Assembly: GCF_000526515.1 (NCBI RefSeq)
Contig: NZ_JAGF01000001.1
Coordinates: 1,984,001 to 2,048,000, forward strand
Direction: 5' to 3'
From: Cellulomonas sp. KRMCY2
GTDB lineage: Bacteria > Actinomycetota > Actinomycetes > Actinomycetales > Cellulomonadaceae
DNA length: 64,000 bases
A model generated the notes under the pieces. It had not been told where the DNA came from, did not search any database, and was given only the letters and a program-made list of their open reading frames with translations. The translations under genes and the position numbers were made by a program. Of this stretch, positions 54,542 through 63,450 are shown one piece after another (position 1 is the stretch's first letter; each line of letters opens with the position of its first letter).

Positions 54542-56235
54542 GCGCACGCCGCGAACCGTCGACACCGCCGGTCATCCCGGGGTACGAGCACACCCGTCTG
54601 CTCGGGATGGGTGGCTTCGCCGACGTCTTCCTCTACCAGCAGCAGATGCCGCGCCGGTCGGTCGCGGTCAAGGTCCTGCTCGCGAGCTCGTTGGGCGACG
54701 ACGTGCGCGCCCGGTTCCGCACCGAGGCCGACGTCATGGCCCAGCTGTCCCACCACCCGTCGATCGTCACGATCTACCAGGCCGACGTCGCCCCGGACGG
54801 CCGGCCCTACCTGGTGATGGAGTACTGCTCGCGCGCCGGCCTCGGTCAGCGGTACCGGACCGAGCGGATGGGCGTCGCCGAGGTGCTGCGGATCGGCGTG
54901 CGCCTGGCCTCGGCGGTGGAGACCGCGCACCGTGCCGGGATCCTGCACCGGGACATCAAGCCCGCGAACGTCCTGATCACGGACTTCGGCTGGCCGGCGC
55001 TGACCGACTTCGGCATCGCCGCGACGACGGGCTGGAGCTCGCACGCCGCCGTCGGGATGTCGATCCCGTGGTCGCCGCCCGAGCTGCTCGCCGAGGATCC
55101 GACCGGCGACGTCCGGGCCGACGTCTACTCGCTCGCGGCGACGATCTACTCCCTGCTCGCCCGCCGCTCACCGTTCGAGGTGGCCGACGGGTCGAACACC
55201 GCCGCTGACCTGATCACCCGGATCGAGCGGGCGCCGCTGGCCCCGACCGGCCGGGGCGACGTGCCGGACAGCCTCGACGCCGTGCTGCACCGCGCGATGG
55301 ACAAGGTGCCCGGACGGCGCCACCACTCGGCCCTGGCCTTCGCCCGTGCGCTGCAGCAGGTCGAGGCCGAGCTGATGCTGCCGCTGACACCGCTGGACCT
55401 GCCGGAGGACATCGCCGAGCAGGTCCCCGGGGAGCCGGGCGCGTGGCCGGGCACCGCCGACGCGGACCCCGCCGACGCCGGTCAGGCCACGCGGCTGCGC
55501 CCCGTGCAGAGCATCTCGCCCGATGCCCCGACCCTCGCCCCACCCGCGCCGGGTGCACCGCCCAGCCGGCCGGCTGCGCCGGGTCCGCTCCTCTCACCGG
55601 CCGCCGAGGCGGCGGGTGCCCGGTACGCGGCCCAGGCGGCAGCGGCCGCTGCCGCAACGGGCGTTCCGTCGGCCGAACCCGCGGCGGAGCCGTCGACGAC
55701 CGCGACGCCGGCACCCGGTCAGCCGCACGACGGTGTCCCCGCCGCCTGGCGTCAGCACGCGCAGGACGTCGCCGCCGGAGCTCCCGTCGAGGCACCGACC
55801 GACCGCCGTCGTGGCCGGGTCGCTGCGGCTGCGGGCGCCGGCCTCGTCGTCGTGGCAACCGTCGCGGTGGCCGGCTTCCTGGCCCTGCGTCCCGGCGCGG
55901 CCGAGCCGGAGCCGGACCCCGACCCGAAGCCGTCGCCGACCTCGGTCGTCGTGACAGCCGTGCCGACGCCGGCCGAGCTCGAGGGCTCGGTCCGCGCCGA
56001 CGGCAGCGCGGTCTTCACCTGGACCAACCCGGACCCCCAGGACGGTGACGCGTACATCTGGAACACCGTCGTGCCGGGTGAGCAGCCGGTGGTCGAGCGC
56101 ATCGAGGAGGCGACGGTCACCGTCGCGCCGGCGGCGCCGGCAGCACCGGCCGCCGAGGTCTGCGTCGAGATCTCGATCGTGCGCGTCGACGGACGAGCCT
56201 CGACGACGCCGGCTGTGGGGTGTGCTGCCCCGTGA
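54538..56235 (+). CDS. Membrane Ser/Thr protein kinase (PknB family)
   Basis: Transmembrane kinase. Kinase domain 15–285: Gly loop LLGMGGFADVFL, Lys45 in VAVKVLL, HRDIKPANVL with catalytic Asp139, DFG at 157–159, and SPPELL. Then an Ala/Pro-rich juxtamembrane stretch, one helix (about 427–452, AAGAGLVVVATVAVAGFLAL) and a 110-residue outside region with an FN3-like fold (SAVFTWTNPDP) and two Cys; no PASTA repeats. 565 residues. GTG 54538 overlaps the FHA stop. Sensor kinase of the cluster; corresponds in position to Pkb2 of bifidobacteria. Confidence 0.93.
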   Translation: MSARREPSTPPVIPGYEHTRLLGMGGFADVFLYQQQMPRRSVAVKVLLASSLGDDVRARFRTEADVMAQLSHHPSIVTIYQADVAPDGRPYLVMEYCSRAGLGQRYRTERMGVAEVLRIGVRLASAVETAHRAGILHRDIKPANVLITDFGWPALTDFGIAATTGWSSHAAVGMSIPWSPPELLAEDPTGDVRADVYSLAATIYSLLARRSPFEVADGSNTAADLITRIERAPLAPTGRGDVPDSLDAVLHRAMDKVPGRRHHSALAFARALQQVEAELMLPLTPLDLPEDIAEQVPGEPGAWPGTADADPADAGQATRLRPVQSISPDAPTLAPPAPGAPPSRPAAPGPLLSPAAEAAGARYAAQAAAAAAATGVPSAEPAAEPSTTATPAPGQPHDGVPAAWRQHAQDVAAGAPVEAPTDRRRGRVAAAAGAGLVVVATVAVAGFLALRPGAAEPEPDPDPKPSPTSVVVTAVPTPAELEGSVRADGSAVFTWTNPDPQDGDAYIWNTVVPGEQPVVERIEEATVTVAPAAPAAPAAEVCVEISIVRVDGRASTTPAVGCAAP

Positions 56236-59200
56236 GCGGAACCGTTCGCACCGCCGCCCGTCAGGCCTCGGGTGCACGCCGTCGGTGGTCGACCACCGTC
56301 GCGGCCGCCATCGTGCCGGCGGTCATCGCGACGCTCGCGATCGTCTACCCGGGCGTCCCGGTCTCCCAGGTGGACCTCAACGACGGGACCGTCTGGCTGA
56401 CCAACACCTCGGACCTCAAGCTCGGCCGGTACAACCCGCAGGTCGAGGAGCTCAACGCCGGGCTGATCGCCTCGTCCGGCGACTTCGACGTGCGGCAGGA
56501 CGCGCAGGACGTGCTGCTCGTCGAGCCCGGCCGGCTGTCGGTGGTGGACCCGGCCAGCGTCACCCTCGCTGCCCAGACGACAGTGCCCTACGGGGCGGTG
56601 GTCGCGATGGCGGCCGGCACGATCGTCGTGACGGACCCCGAGGCCGGTGACGTCTGGGCGCGCACCATGGCGTCGATCGGCTCGTTGAGCGTCGACGCGC
56701 AGAGTCCGGACATCGAGCTCGGCCAGGGTGGCGCGGCGGTCGTCGCGCGCGACGGCACAGTGCTCGCGGCCCAGGGCGACGGCGCGCTGCTGCGTGCGGA
56801 GGTGACCGACGACGGCGTGACGGTGTCGCCCGACGGCACCCTCGACGGGGAGCTCGCCGGGTCGATCGAGCAGGTCACCGCCGTCGGGGACCAGCTCGTC
56901 GCGCTCTCGGGCCGCACCGTGCACACGCCGTCCGGCGCGGTGGACCTCAGTGCCTACGGCGACGACCTGGTGCTCCAGCAGCCCGGGCCGAAGGCCGGCA
57001 CCGTGCTGGTCGCCGCAACCACGGCCCTGCTCGAGGTCCCGCTGGACGGCGGTGCGGTCCGCGAGCACGCCACGGGCGGCTCGGGCCGGCCCGCGGCGCC
57101 GGTCGTCGTCGGCGACTGCGCGCACGCCGCGTGGGCGTCCGCCACCGGCAGCTACCTGCAGCTGTGCCGCGGCTCCGACCCGACGCTCACCGATCTCGAG
57201 GGCATGACGGCGGCGGACGTGCTGGTCTTCCGGGTCAACCGTGACGTCGTCGTGCTCAACGACACCCTGCGCGGCCGGCTGTGGCTGCCGCTGCAGGACC
57301 CGAGGCTGCGCCAGCCCAACTGGCAGGACATCGAGCCGGACGAGGAGTCCACGCAGGACGAGGAGACCGAGAGCCAGAAGGCCGCCCAGACCCTGCTGGC
57401 CGAGTGCACCGCGCAGTCGGCGTCGCCGTCGGCCACCGACGACGAGTACGGCGTCCGGGCCGGGCGGACGACGGTCCTGAGCGTCATCGACAACGACGGG
57501 TCCTCCGACTGCGGCATCCTGGCGATCTCCGAGCACGACGCGATCCCGGCCGACTTCGGAACCCTCCAACCGGTCTACGGCGGCCGTGCGCTGCAGCTCA
57601 CGACGCAGCCGGGCGCCAGCGGCAGCGTCGAGTTCATGTACACGATCACGGACGGTCGCGGCACGTCGGCGCCGGCGACGGCGACCGTCCGGCTGACCGT
57701 CGAGCCGGCCGGCCAGAACTCCGCTCCCGAGCAGGTCCGGGTCAGCGGGATGCTCGTCGAGCAGGGCGCCCAGGCGGTCGGCTACGTGCTGCAGGACTTC
57801 ACGGACCCGGACGGCGACGACCTGATCCTCGTCTCCGGCGTCGCGGAGGGTGGCGGCTCCGTCCGCACGCGCCAGGACGGCGAGGTCACCTTCCAGTCCG
57901 ACGGGAGCGCGCTGGGACGTCAGCAGGTGCACCTGCAGGTCTCCGACGGGACGGAGACGGTCGAGGGTCTGCTGACCGTCGACGTGCGCCCGGCCGGGTC
58001 GGTCGCACCGCAGATCGACCCCGTGCTCGCCGTGACCTACGTCGACGAGCCGGTCGTGGTCCGGCCGCTGGAGAGCGTGCGGAGCGTCTCGCGCGAGCCT
58101 GTGCGGCTGGCCGGCGTCGACGAGGTCCAGGGTGCGACGGTCGAGGCCGACCTGGGCGCCGGGACCTTCTCGTTCACGGCCGCGCGCGCCGGTACCTACT
58201 ACGTGTCGTTCCTCGTCACGGCATCCCCGCAGCAGGCCAGCGGCCTGGCCAGGATCGACGTCCGGGAGCGGCCGGAGGTCGTCCCGCCGCCGGTCGCGGT
58301 GCGTGACCGCGCCCTGCTGCCCCCGGGCGGCGAGGTGACGATCGACCCGCTCGCCAACGACGTCGACCCGGGCGGCGGTGTCCTGGTGCTCCAGTCCGTC
58401 GACCTGCCGGCGGAGTCGGGCCTCCAGGCCGCGGTGCTCGGTCACCAGCTCCTGCAGTTCAGCTCGCTGCGCGTGCTCGACGCGCCGGTGACGGCGACCT
58501 ACACGGTCTCCAACGGGGTGGCGTCGGCGGTCGGCGAGGTCCTGATCCAGCCGATCCCCGCGTCCGCCACCCAGCAGGCCCCGGTCGTGCCCAACGTCAA
58601 GGCGACGGTGCGCACCGGCGGCATCGTGACGATCCCGGTGCTCGAGGGCGCGTACGACCCCGACGGCGACGCCCTGGCCCTGGTGCGGGACCTCGCCGAA
58701 CCGCTGGCTGCCGGCCAGGGACTGCTCTTCGTGTCCGGTGACGTGCTGCGCTACCAGGCACCGGCCACGCCGATGGACGTGCACGCGACGTTCGCGGTGC
58801 GGGACCCGGCCGACAACCGGACAGCGGCGACCGTGACCGTCTCGGTGCACGCGTCGGACCCGGCGACCAAGCCCTTGCCCCGGCCGCTCGACCTGACGGC
58901 GCGGGTCTTCGAGGGCGAGACGATCCGGATCCCGATCCCGCTGACCGGGATCGACCCGGACGGCGACGGCGTGTACCTGCTCGGCCAGGACCAGGCACCC
59001 GCCAAGGGCCGGATCGTCGCTGTCGGAGCGGACTGGATGGAGTACGAGGCGTTGCCGGGCGAGCTCGGGACGGACGTCTTCACCTACGCCGTCGAGGACT
59101 GGGTCGGTCAGCGTGCCGTCGCGACGATCCGGGTCGGCATCGCCGAGCGCCCGACGACGTCGGCGCAGGTCGTGGCGCGCAACGACGACGTGACGGTCCG

Positions 59201-62200
59201 ACCGGGCCGGTCCGTCGAGGTCCGCGTGCTGGCCAACGACGCCGACACCGGCGGCGGTGAGCTCACGCTCGAACCGGACCTCGTGCTCGCCGAGGGCGTC
59301 GACGCCCACGTCGACGGGCGCCGGGTCGTCGTGCAGACGCCCGACGAGCCCGGTGTCCTGCAGATCGCGTACACCGCGACGAACGCGCGCGGCGGGCGGG
59401 GCAGTGCTGTGCTGACCGTCGCGGTGACCGCCGACGCGCCGATCATGCCGCCGATCGCCCGCGACATCGTCGTGCCGGCGACCGAGACGATCAACCGGAC
59501 GGTGGTCGAGGTCGACGTCCTGGAGCTCGCCGAGAACCCGAGCGGGCCGATGAGCGACCTCGCGGTGTCGGTGGACGCGTCGGCCGCGGAGGTCGCGACG
59601 GTGACCCCCGACGGCAACGTGCTGGTGACCCTGATCGACCGCGCGCAGACCCTGCCGTACCTGTTGACCAACACGAGTCCGCAGGCCGCGGGCATGAGCT
59701 CCTACGCCTTCATCACGGTGCCGGCCCTCGGCGACTTCCCGCCGATCCTGCGGCCCGGCACCGATCCGCTGGTCGTGATCGCGGGCGAGCAGCTGGAGAT
59801 CTCGCTGGACGAGCAGATCCAGGTCGCGCCCGGCCGCACGGTGCGGATCACCGACGCCGCGCGGGTGCAGGCGACGAAGGCGGACGGTTCCTCGCTCGTC
59901 AAGGACGCGCGCACCCTGCTCTACCGCGCCGAGCGCACCTACGCCGGCCCGGCGTCCATCTCCTTCGAGGTGTCCGACGGTGCGGCCGGTGACCTGACCG
60001 CCCGCACCAAGGTCATGACCCTGCCGATCACCGTCCTCGCGGCCGAGGACTACCCGCCGACGTTCGTCCCGTCGGTCATCGACGTCGCACCGGGGGAGTC
60101 GGCGCGGGTCGACCTGACGGTCTTCACCTCGGCGCCCGTCGGCACGGCGACCGGTTCGGAGGAGTACACCTACCGGCTGACGTCCGAGCTGCCGAGCGGT
60201 TTCGAGATCGACCTGGCGGACTCGGTCCTCACGGTCAGCGCCACCACGACCGTTCCCAAGGGGACCGCCGCCGGCGTCGGCATCGAGATCGGTTACGGCG
60301 TCACCGGGACGATGCCGGCCCGGGTGGACTTCCGGGTCGTGGCGAGCACCCGGCAGCTGGCCCGCGTGCTCGACTTCGACGTGCCGAACGGTGTCGAGGG
60401 CGGCTCGTCGACCGTCTCGGTGCTCGACGGCGCCTTCAACCCGTTCCCGGGCGAGGACCTGACGCTCGTCTCCGCGACTGTCGAGACGCCGGGTGCCGGG
60501 ACGGCCTCGGTCTCCGGCTCGCAGGTGACGGTCCGGCCGACGGCCGGCTACATCGGCCCGATGGTCACCCGGTTCCGGGTGCGCGACGTGACCGGCGACC
60601 CGGACCGCGAGGTCGAGGGCCGGATCACGGTGACCGTGCGGGGCCGGCCCGCTGCGCCGACGGCCCCCCGGGTGGGCGAGGTGCGCGACCAGACGGTCGT
60701 GCTGAGCTGGGACGCCCCGGTCAACAACGGCGAGCCGATCACCGGCTACCGCGTCACCGCCCAGCCGGGGTCGCTGACCAGGGACTGCGCGAGCACGACC
60801 TGCACGATCGACGACCTGACCAACAACACCGAGTACACCTTCACGGTCCAGGCGAAGAACGCCGTCGACTGGTCCGAGCCCAGCCCGGCATCGACGACCG
60901 CCCGGCCGGACGCTGTGGCGAGCGCGCCCGGGACACCGACGCTGTCCTTCGGCAACCGGTCCCTCACGGCCACCTGGGCGCCCGCGACCTCCACCGGCTC
61001 ACCGGTGACCAGCTACCTCGTGACGATCAGCCCCGCGCCGGGCTCCGGCCCGTCGTCCTTCGAGACGTCGAGCACCTCCCTGGCGATCGGCGGCCTCAAC
61101 AACGGCACGTCGTATGCGGTGCAGGTCCGCGCGATCAACCGCGCGCCGGACCCGGGGCCGTGGAGCTCCTGGTCGGAGGCGATGGCCCCGGCGTCCGCCC
61201 CGGACGCCCCGACGGTCACCGCGACCCGGGTGGAGGACGAGCTGGGCGGGAAGATCGACGTCGCCTGGACGCCCGGCTCGACGAACGGTGACGCGATCAT
61301 GGACTACGAGCTGGTCATCTCCGGCGGTCCCGGCGCCGGCACCGTGTACCCGCTGACCACGACGACGTACCCCTTGAGCGGTGCGGCGAACGGTGTCGGG
61401 TACACGTTCGAGGTGCGGGCCCGCAACAAGGCCGGCTTCGGTGCTGCCGGCCGGGCCACGGCGTCGACCTACGGCGTCCCCCTGCCGACCGGGACCGTGA
61501 GCGCCGTGGCGTCGACGGCCGGTGACCGCCGTGAACCCGGCCAGGGCACCGTCCGCCTGAGCTGGCCGGCGACCGACGACAACGGTTCGACGATCACGCA
61601 GTACGTCGTCCGCCGCGACGACGGCACCGAGTACGACGCGGGTACCGGCACGAGCTTCGAGGTCACCGGCCTCGTGGGCGGCCAGACGTACGCGTTCCAG
61701 GTCGTCGCGCGCAACGTCGCAGGGCCGGGGGCATGGAGCCCGATGTCGGTCGCCGTCAAGCCGATCACCAAGCCCGACCCGTTCTCGGTCGCCTTCGGCG
61801 AGCCGAGCTACGACGGCAGCAACCGGCCGACGAGCGTGAGCGCGAGCTGGGCCCCGATCCTGTGGGGCGGTGCCGACAGCCGGACCCTCGAGTACCAGTG
61901 CACCGTCAACGACATCCCTCGTGGCTGGAGCGCGCTGCCGGCCGACAGCACGAGCGCGACCTGCGCAGGGCTGGTCACGATCGGTCGCAACGTGGCGGTC
62001 CGGATGGACGTCCGCGCGCAGACACCAGCGGGTACCGCCGAGGCGTCGACGGGTCGTCAGGTGTTCCAGAGCGCGAGCGAGCCCGATCGCGTGGACTCGC
62101 TCGTCCTGGTCGCGGACTCGAACACGACGTACCGCGCATCGTGGTCACCCGGGTACGACGGCGGGACCGCCATCACCGGGTACGAGGTCAGGTACCACGT

Positions 62201-62393
62201 CAACGGCGAGTGGACCACGACGAAGGTGGTCACGAGCCCGAACGACACCTACGTGCACCCCGACACGGTCGCGCCCGGGCTCGTGACCGTCGAGGTCCGT
62301 GCCGTGAACGTCATCGGCGTGAGCAACGAGCGGACCGCGGACACGCCCGCCCCCGACCCACCGCCGGTCCCGACCCCGACCCCGACCCCGTGA
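56232..62393 (+). CDS. Giant envelope protein with Ig-like (Big_9) and FN3 domains
   Basis: 2053 residues. One N-terminal membrane helix (about 21–38), then a propeller-like outside domain with repeated short beta units (about 40–365), an acidic linker (EPDEESTQDEETESQ), a long array of Big_9-like Ig domains with DPDGD calcium-type motifs (about 400–1470), about six FN3 domains (from APRVGEVRDQTVVLSWDAP to VEVRAVNVIGVSN), and a Pro/Thr tail. No sortase motif. GTG 56232 overlaps the kinase stop. Corresponds to the Fn3 protein of the bifidobacterial PFNA cluster; adhesion or cell-wall organisation is likely but unproven. All 6.2 kb are in one intact frame. Confidence 0.9.
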   Translation: MSGTVRTAARQASGARRRWSTTVAAAIVPAVIATLAIVYPGVPVSQVDLNDGTVWLTNTSDLKLGRYNPQVEELNAGLIASSGDFDVRQDAQDVLLVEPGRLSVVDPASVTLAAQTTVPYGAVVAMAAGTIVVTDPEAGDVWARTMASIGSLSVDAQSPDIELGQGGAAVVARDGTVLAAQGDGALLRAEVTDDGVTVSPDGTLDGELAGSIEQVTAVGDQLVALSGRTVHTPSGAVDLSAYGDDLVLQQPGPKAGTVLVAATTALLEVPLDGGAVREHATGGSGRPAAPVVVGDCAHAAWASATGSYLQLCRGSDPTLTDLEGMTAADVLVFRVNRDVVVLNDTLRGRLWLPLQDPRLRQPNWQDIEPDEESTQDEETESQKAAQTLLAECTAQSASPSATDDEYGVRAGRTTVLSVIDNDGSSDCGILAISEHDAIPADFGTLQPVYGGRALQLTTQPGASGSVEFMYTITDGRGTSAPATATVRLTVEPAGQNSAPEQVRVSGMLVEQGAQAVGYVLQDFTDPDGDDLILVSGVAEGGGSVRTRQDGEVTFQSDGSALGRQQVHLQVSDGTETVEGLLTVDVRPAGSVAPQIDPVLAVTYVDEPVVVRPLESVRSVSREPVRLAGVDEVQGATVEADLGAGTFSFTAARAGTYYVSFLVTASPQQASGLARIDVRERPEVVPPPVAVRDRALLPPGGEVTIDPLANDVDPGGGVLVLQSVDLPAESGLQAAVLGHQLLQFSSLRVLDAPVTATYTVSNGVASAVGEVLIQPIPASATQQAPVVPNVKATVRTGGIVTIPVLEGAYDPDGDALALVRDLAEPLAAGQGLLFVSGDVLRYQAPATPMDVHATFAVRDPADNRTAATVTVSVHASDPATKPLPRPLDLTARVFEGETIRIPIPLTGIDPDGDGVYLLGQDQAPAKGRIVAVGADWMEYEALPGELGTDVFTYAVEDWVGQRAVATIRVGIAERPTTSAQVVARNDDVTVRPGRSVEVRVLANDADTGGGELTLEPDLVLAEGVDAHVDGRRVVVQTPDEPGVLQIAYTATNARGGRGSAVLTVAVTADAPIMPPIARDIVVPATETINRTVVEVDVLELAENPSGPMSDLAVSVDASAAEVATVTPDGNVLVTLIDRAQTLPYLLTNTSPQAAGMSSYAFITVPALGDFPPILRPGTDPLVVIAGEQLEISLDEQIQVAPGRTVRITDAARVQATKADGSSLVKDARTLLYRAERTYAGPASISFEVSDGAAGDLTARTKVMTLPITVLAAEDYPPTFVPSVIDVAPGESARVDLTVFTSAPVGTATGSEEYTYRLTSELPSGFEIDLADSVLTVSATTTVPKGTAAGVGIEIGYGVTGTMPARVDFRVVASTRQLARVLDFDVPNGVEGGSSTVSVLDGAFNPFPGEDLTLVSATVETPGAGTASVSGSQVTVRPTAGYIGPMVTRFRVRDVTGDPDREVEGRITVTVRGRPAAPTAPRVGEVRDQTVVLSWDAPVNNGEPITGYRVTAQPGSLTRDCASTTCTIDDLTNNTEYTFTVQAKNAVDWSEPSPASTTARPDAVASAPGTPTLSFGNRSLTATWAPATSTGSPVTSYLVTISPAPGSGPSSFETSSTSLAIGGLNNGTSYAVQVRAINRAPDPGPWSSWSEAMAPASAPDAPTVTATRVEDELGGKIDVAWTPGSTNGDAIMDYELVISGGPGAGTVYPLTTTTYPLSGAANGVGYTFEVRARNKAGFGAAGRATASTYGVPLPTGTVSAVASTAGDRREPGQGTVRLSWPATDDNGSTITQYVVRRDDGTEYDAGTGTSFEVTGLVGGQTYAFQVVARNVAGPGAWSPMSVAVKPITKPDPFSVAFGEPSYDGSNRPTSVSASWAPILWGGADSRTLEYQCTVNDIPRGWSALPADSTSATCAGLVTIGRNVAVRMDVRAQTPAGTAEASTGRQVFQSASEPDRVDSLVLVADSNTTYRASWSPGYDGGTAITGYEVRYHVNGEWTTTKVVTSPNDTYVHPDTVAPGLVTVEVRAVNVIGVSNERTADTPAPDPPPVPTPTPTP

Positions 62394-62454
62394 GGGTTGT
62401 GGCCGAGACCCGGCCCCGCCGACCCGCCATGCCCAGCACCCGCAGCACCCACCA

Positions 62455-62488
62455 CAGGAGACAGCAGTGACCAGGAGACAGCAGTGAC
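62455..62488 (+). repeat. 17-bp tandem duplication of the moxR ribosome site and start
   Basis: caggagacagcagtgac occurs at 62455 and again at 62472. Each copy holds a Shine-Dalgarno (aggag) and a GTG. The first GTG (62467) opens a six-codon frame whose TGA (62485–62487) overlaps the moxR GTG at 62484. Confidence 0.9.
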
Positions 62489-63449
62489 GATGACCCCCGA
62501 GCAGAGCGCCTGGTTCGCCGAGACCTTCGACGCGCTCGTCGCCAACGTGGGCGAGGCTCTGCTCGGCAAGGACCACGTCGTGCGCCTGGCCCTGACCTGC
62601 ATGCTGGCCGAAGGCCACCTGCTGCTCGAGGACGCCCCCGGCACCGGCAAGACGTCCCTGGCCAAGGCGATCGCCGCCACCGTGCAGGGCACGCACAGCC
62701 GCATCCAGTTCACCCCCGACCTGCTGCCGTCCGACGTGACCGGCGTGACGATCTACGACCAGAACACGCGGCAGTTCTCCTTCCACCAGGGCCCTGTGTT
62801 CGCCTCGGTCGTGCTCGCGGACGAGATCAACCGGGCCTCGCCGAAGACGCAGTCGGCCCTCCTGGAGGTCATGGAGGAGTCGCGGGTCACCGTCGACAAG
62901 GTCTCGCACTCGGTCGGCCGGCCGTTCATGGTGATCGCGACCCAGAACCCGATCGAGCAGGCGGGCACCTACCGCCTGCCCGAGGCGCAGCTCGACCGGT
63001 TCCTGATCAAGACGTCGCTCGGCTACCCCGACCACGACTCGATGATCGAGATCCTCTCCGGCTCGGCCGAGCGTGACCGCACGGCCCACCTGACCCCGAA
63101 GATCACCACCAACGCCGTCGCCGAGATGGCCGAGCTCGCCTCGACGGTGCACGCCGACGCCGCAGTCCTCGACTACGTCGCCCGGCTCGTCGAGTCGACC
63201 CGCACCGACGCGCAGACCGCCCTGGGCGCGAGCGTGCGTGGCGGGTTGGCCCTGGTGCGCTGCGGCAAGGTCTGGGCGGCGTCGCAGGGCCGCACCTACG
63301 TCATCCCGGACGACATCAAGCTCCTGGTCGAGCCGGTGCTCGCGCACCGGATCATCCTCGACACCGAGGCGGAGTTCGCCGGGGTCACCGCCCGGCAGGT
63401 CGTCGGCCGCATCCTCGCCGACACGCAGCCGCCGGCAGCGCGGATCTGA
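62484..63449 (+). CDS. MoxR-family AAA+ ATPase
   Basis: Chaperone-like ATPase that works with DUF58 proteins. Walker A in LEDAPGTGKTSLAKAIA, Walker B in VVLADEINRASPKTQSALLE, sensor 1 in VIATQNPIEQAGTYRLPEAQ, and the C-terminal lid with GASVRGGLALVRC. 321 residues from GTG 62484; ATG 62490 is a two-codon-shorter alternative. Directly followed by DUF58. Its partner or substrate could be the envelope machinery or the giant protein upstream. Confidence 0.94.
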   Translation: MTMTPEQSAWFAETFDALVANVGEALLGKDHVVRLALTCMLAEGHLLLEDAPGTGKTSLAKAIAATVQGTHSRIQFTPDLLPSDVTGVTIYDQNTRQFSFHQGPVFASVVLADEINRASPKTQSALLEVMEESRVTVDKVSHSVGRPFMVIATQNPIEQAGTYRLPEAQLDRFLIKTSLGYPDHDSMIEILSGSAERDRTAHLTPKITTNAVAEMAELASTVHADAAVLDYVARLVESTRTDAQTALGASVRGGLALVRCGKVWAASQGRTYVIPDDIKLLVEPVLAHRIILDTEAEFAGVTARQVVGRILADTQPPAARI

Positions 63450-63450
63450 C

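Noticed and set aside
55752-59309. Minus-strand open frame of about 1185 codons opposite the kinase and FN3 genes
   Set aside because: Composition is dominated by Arg, Asp, Val and His from reversed codons; it spans two genes on the other strand and has no recognisable motif.
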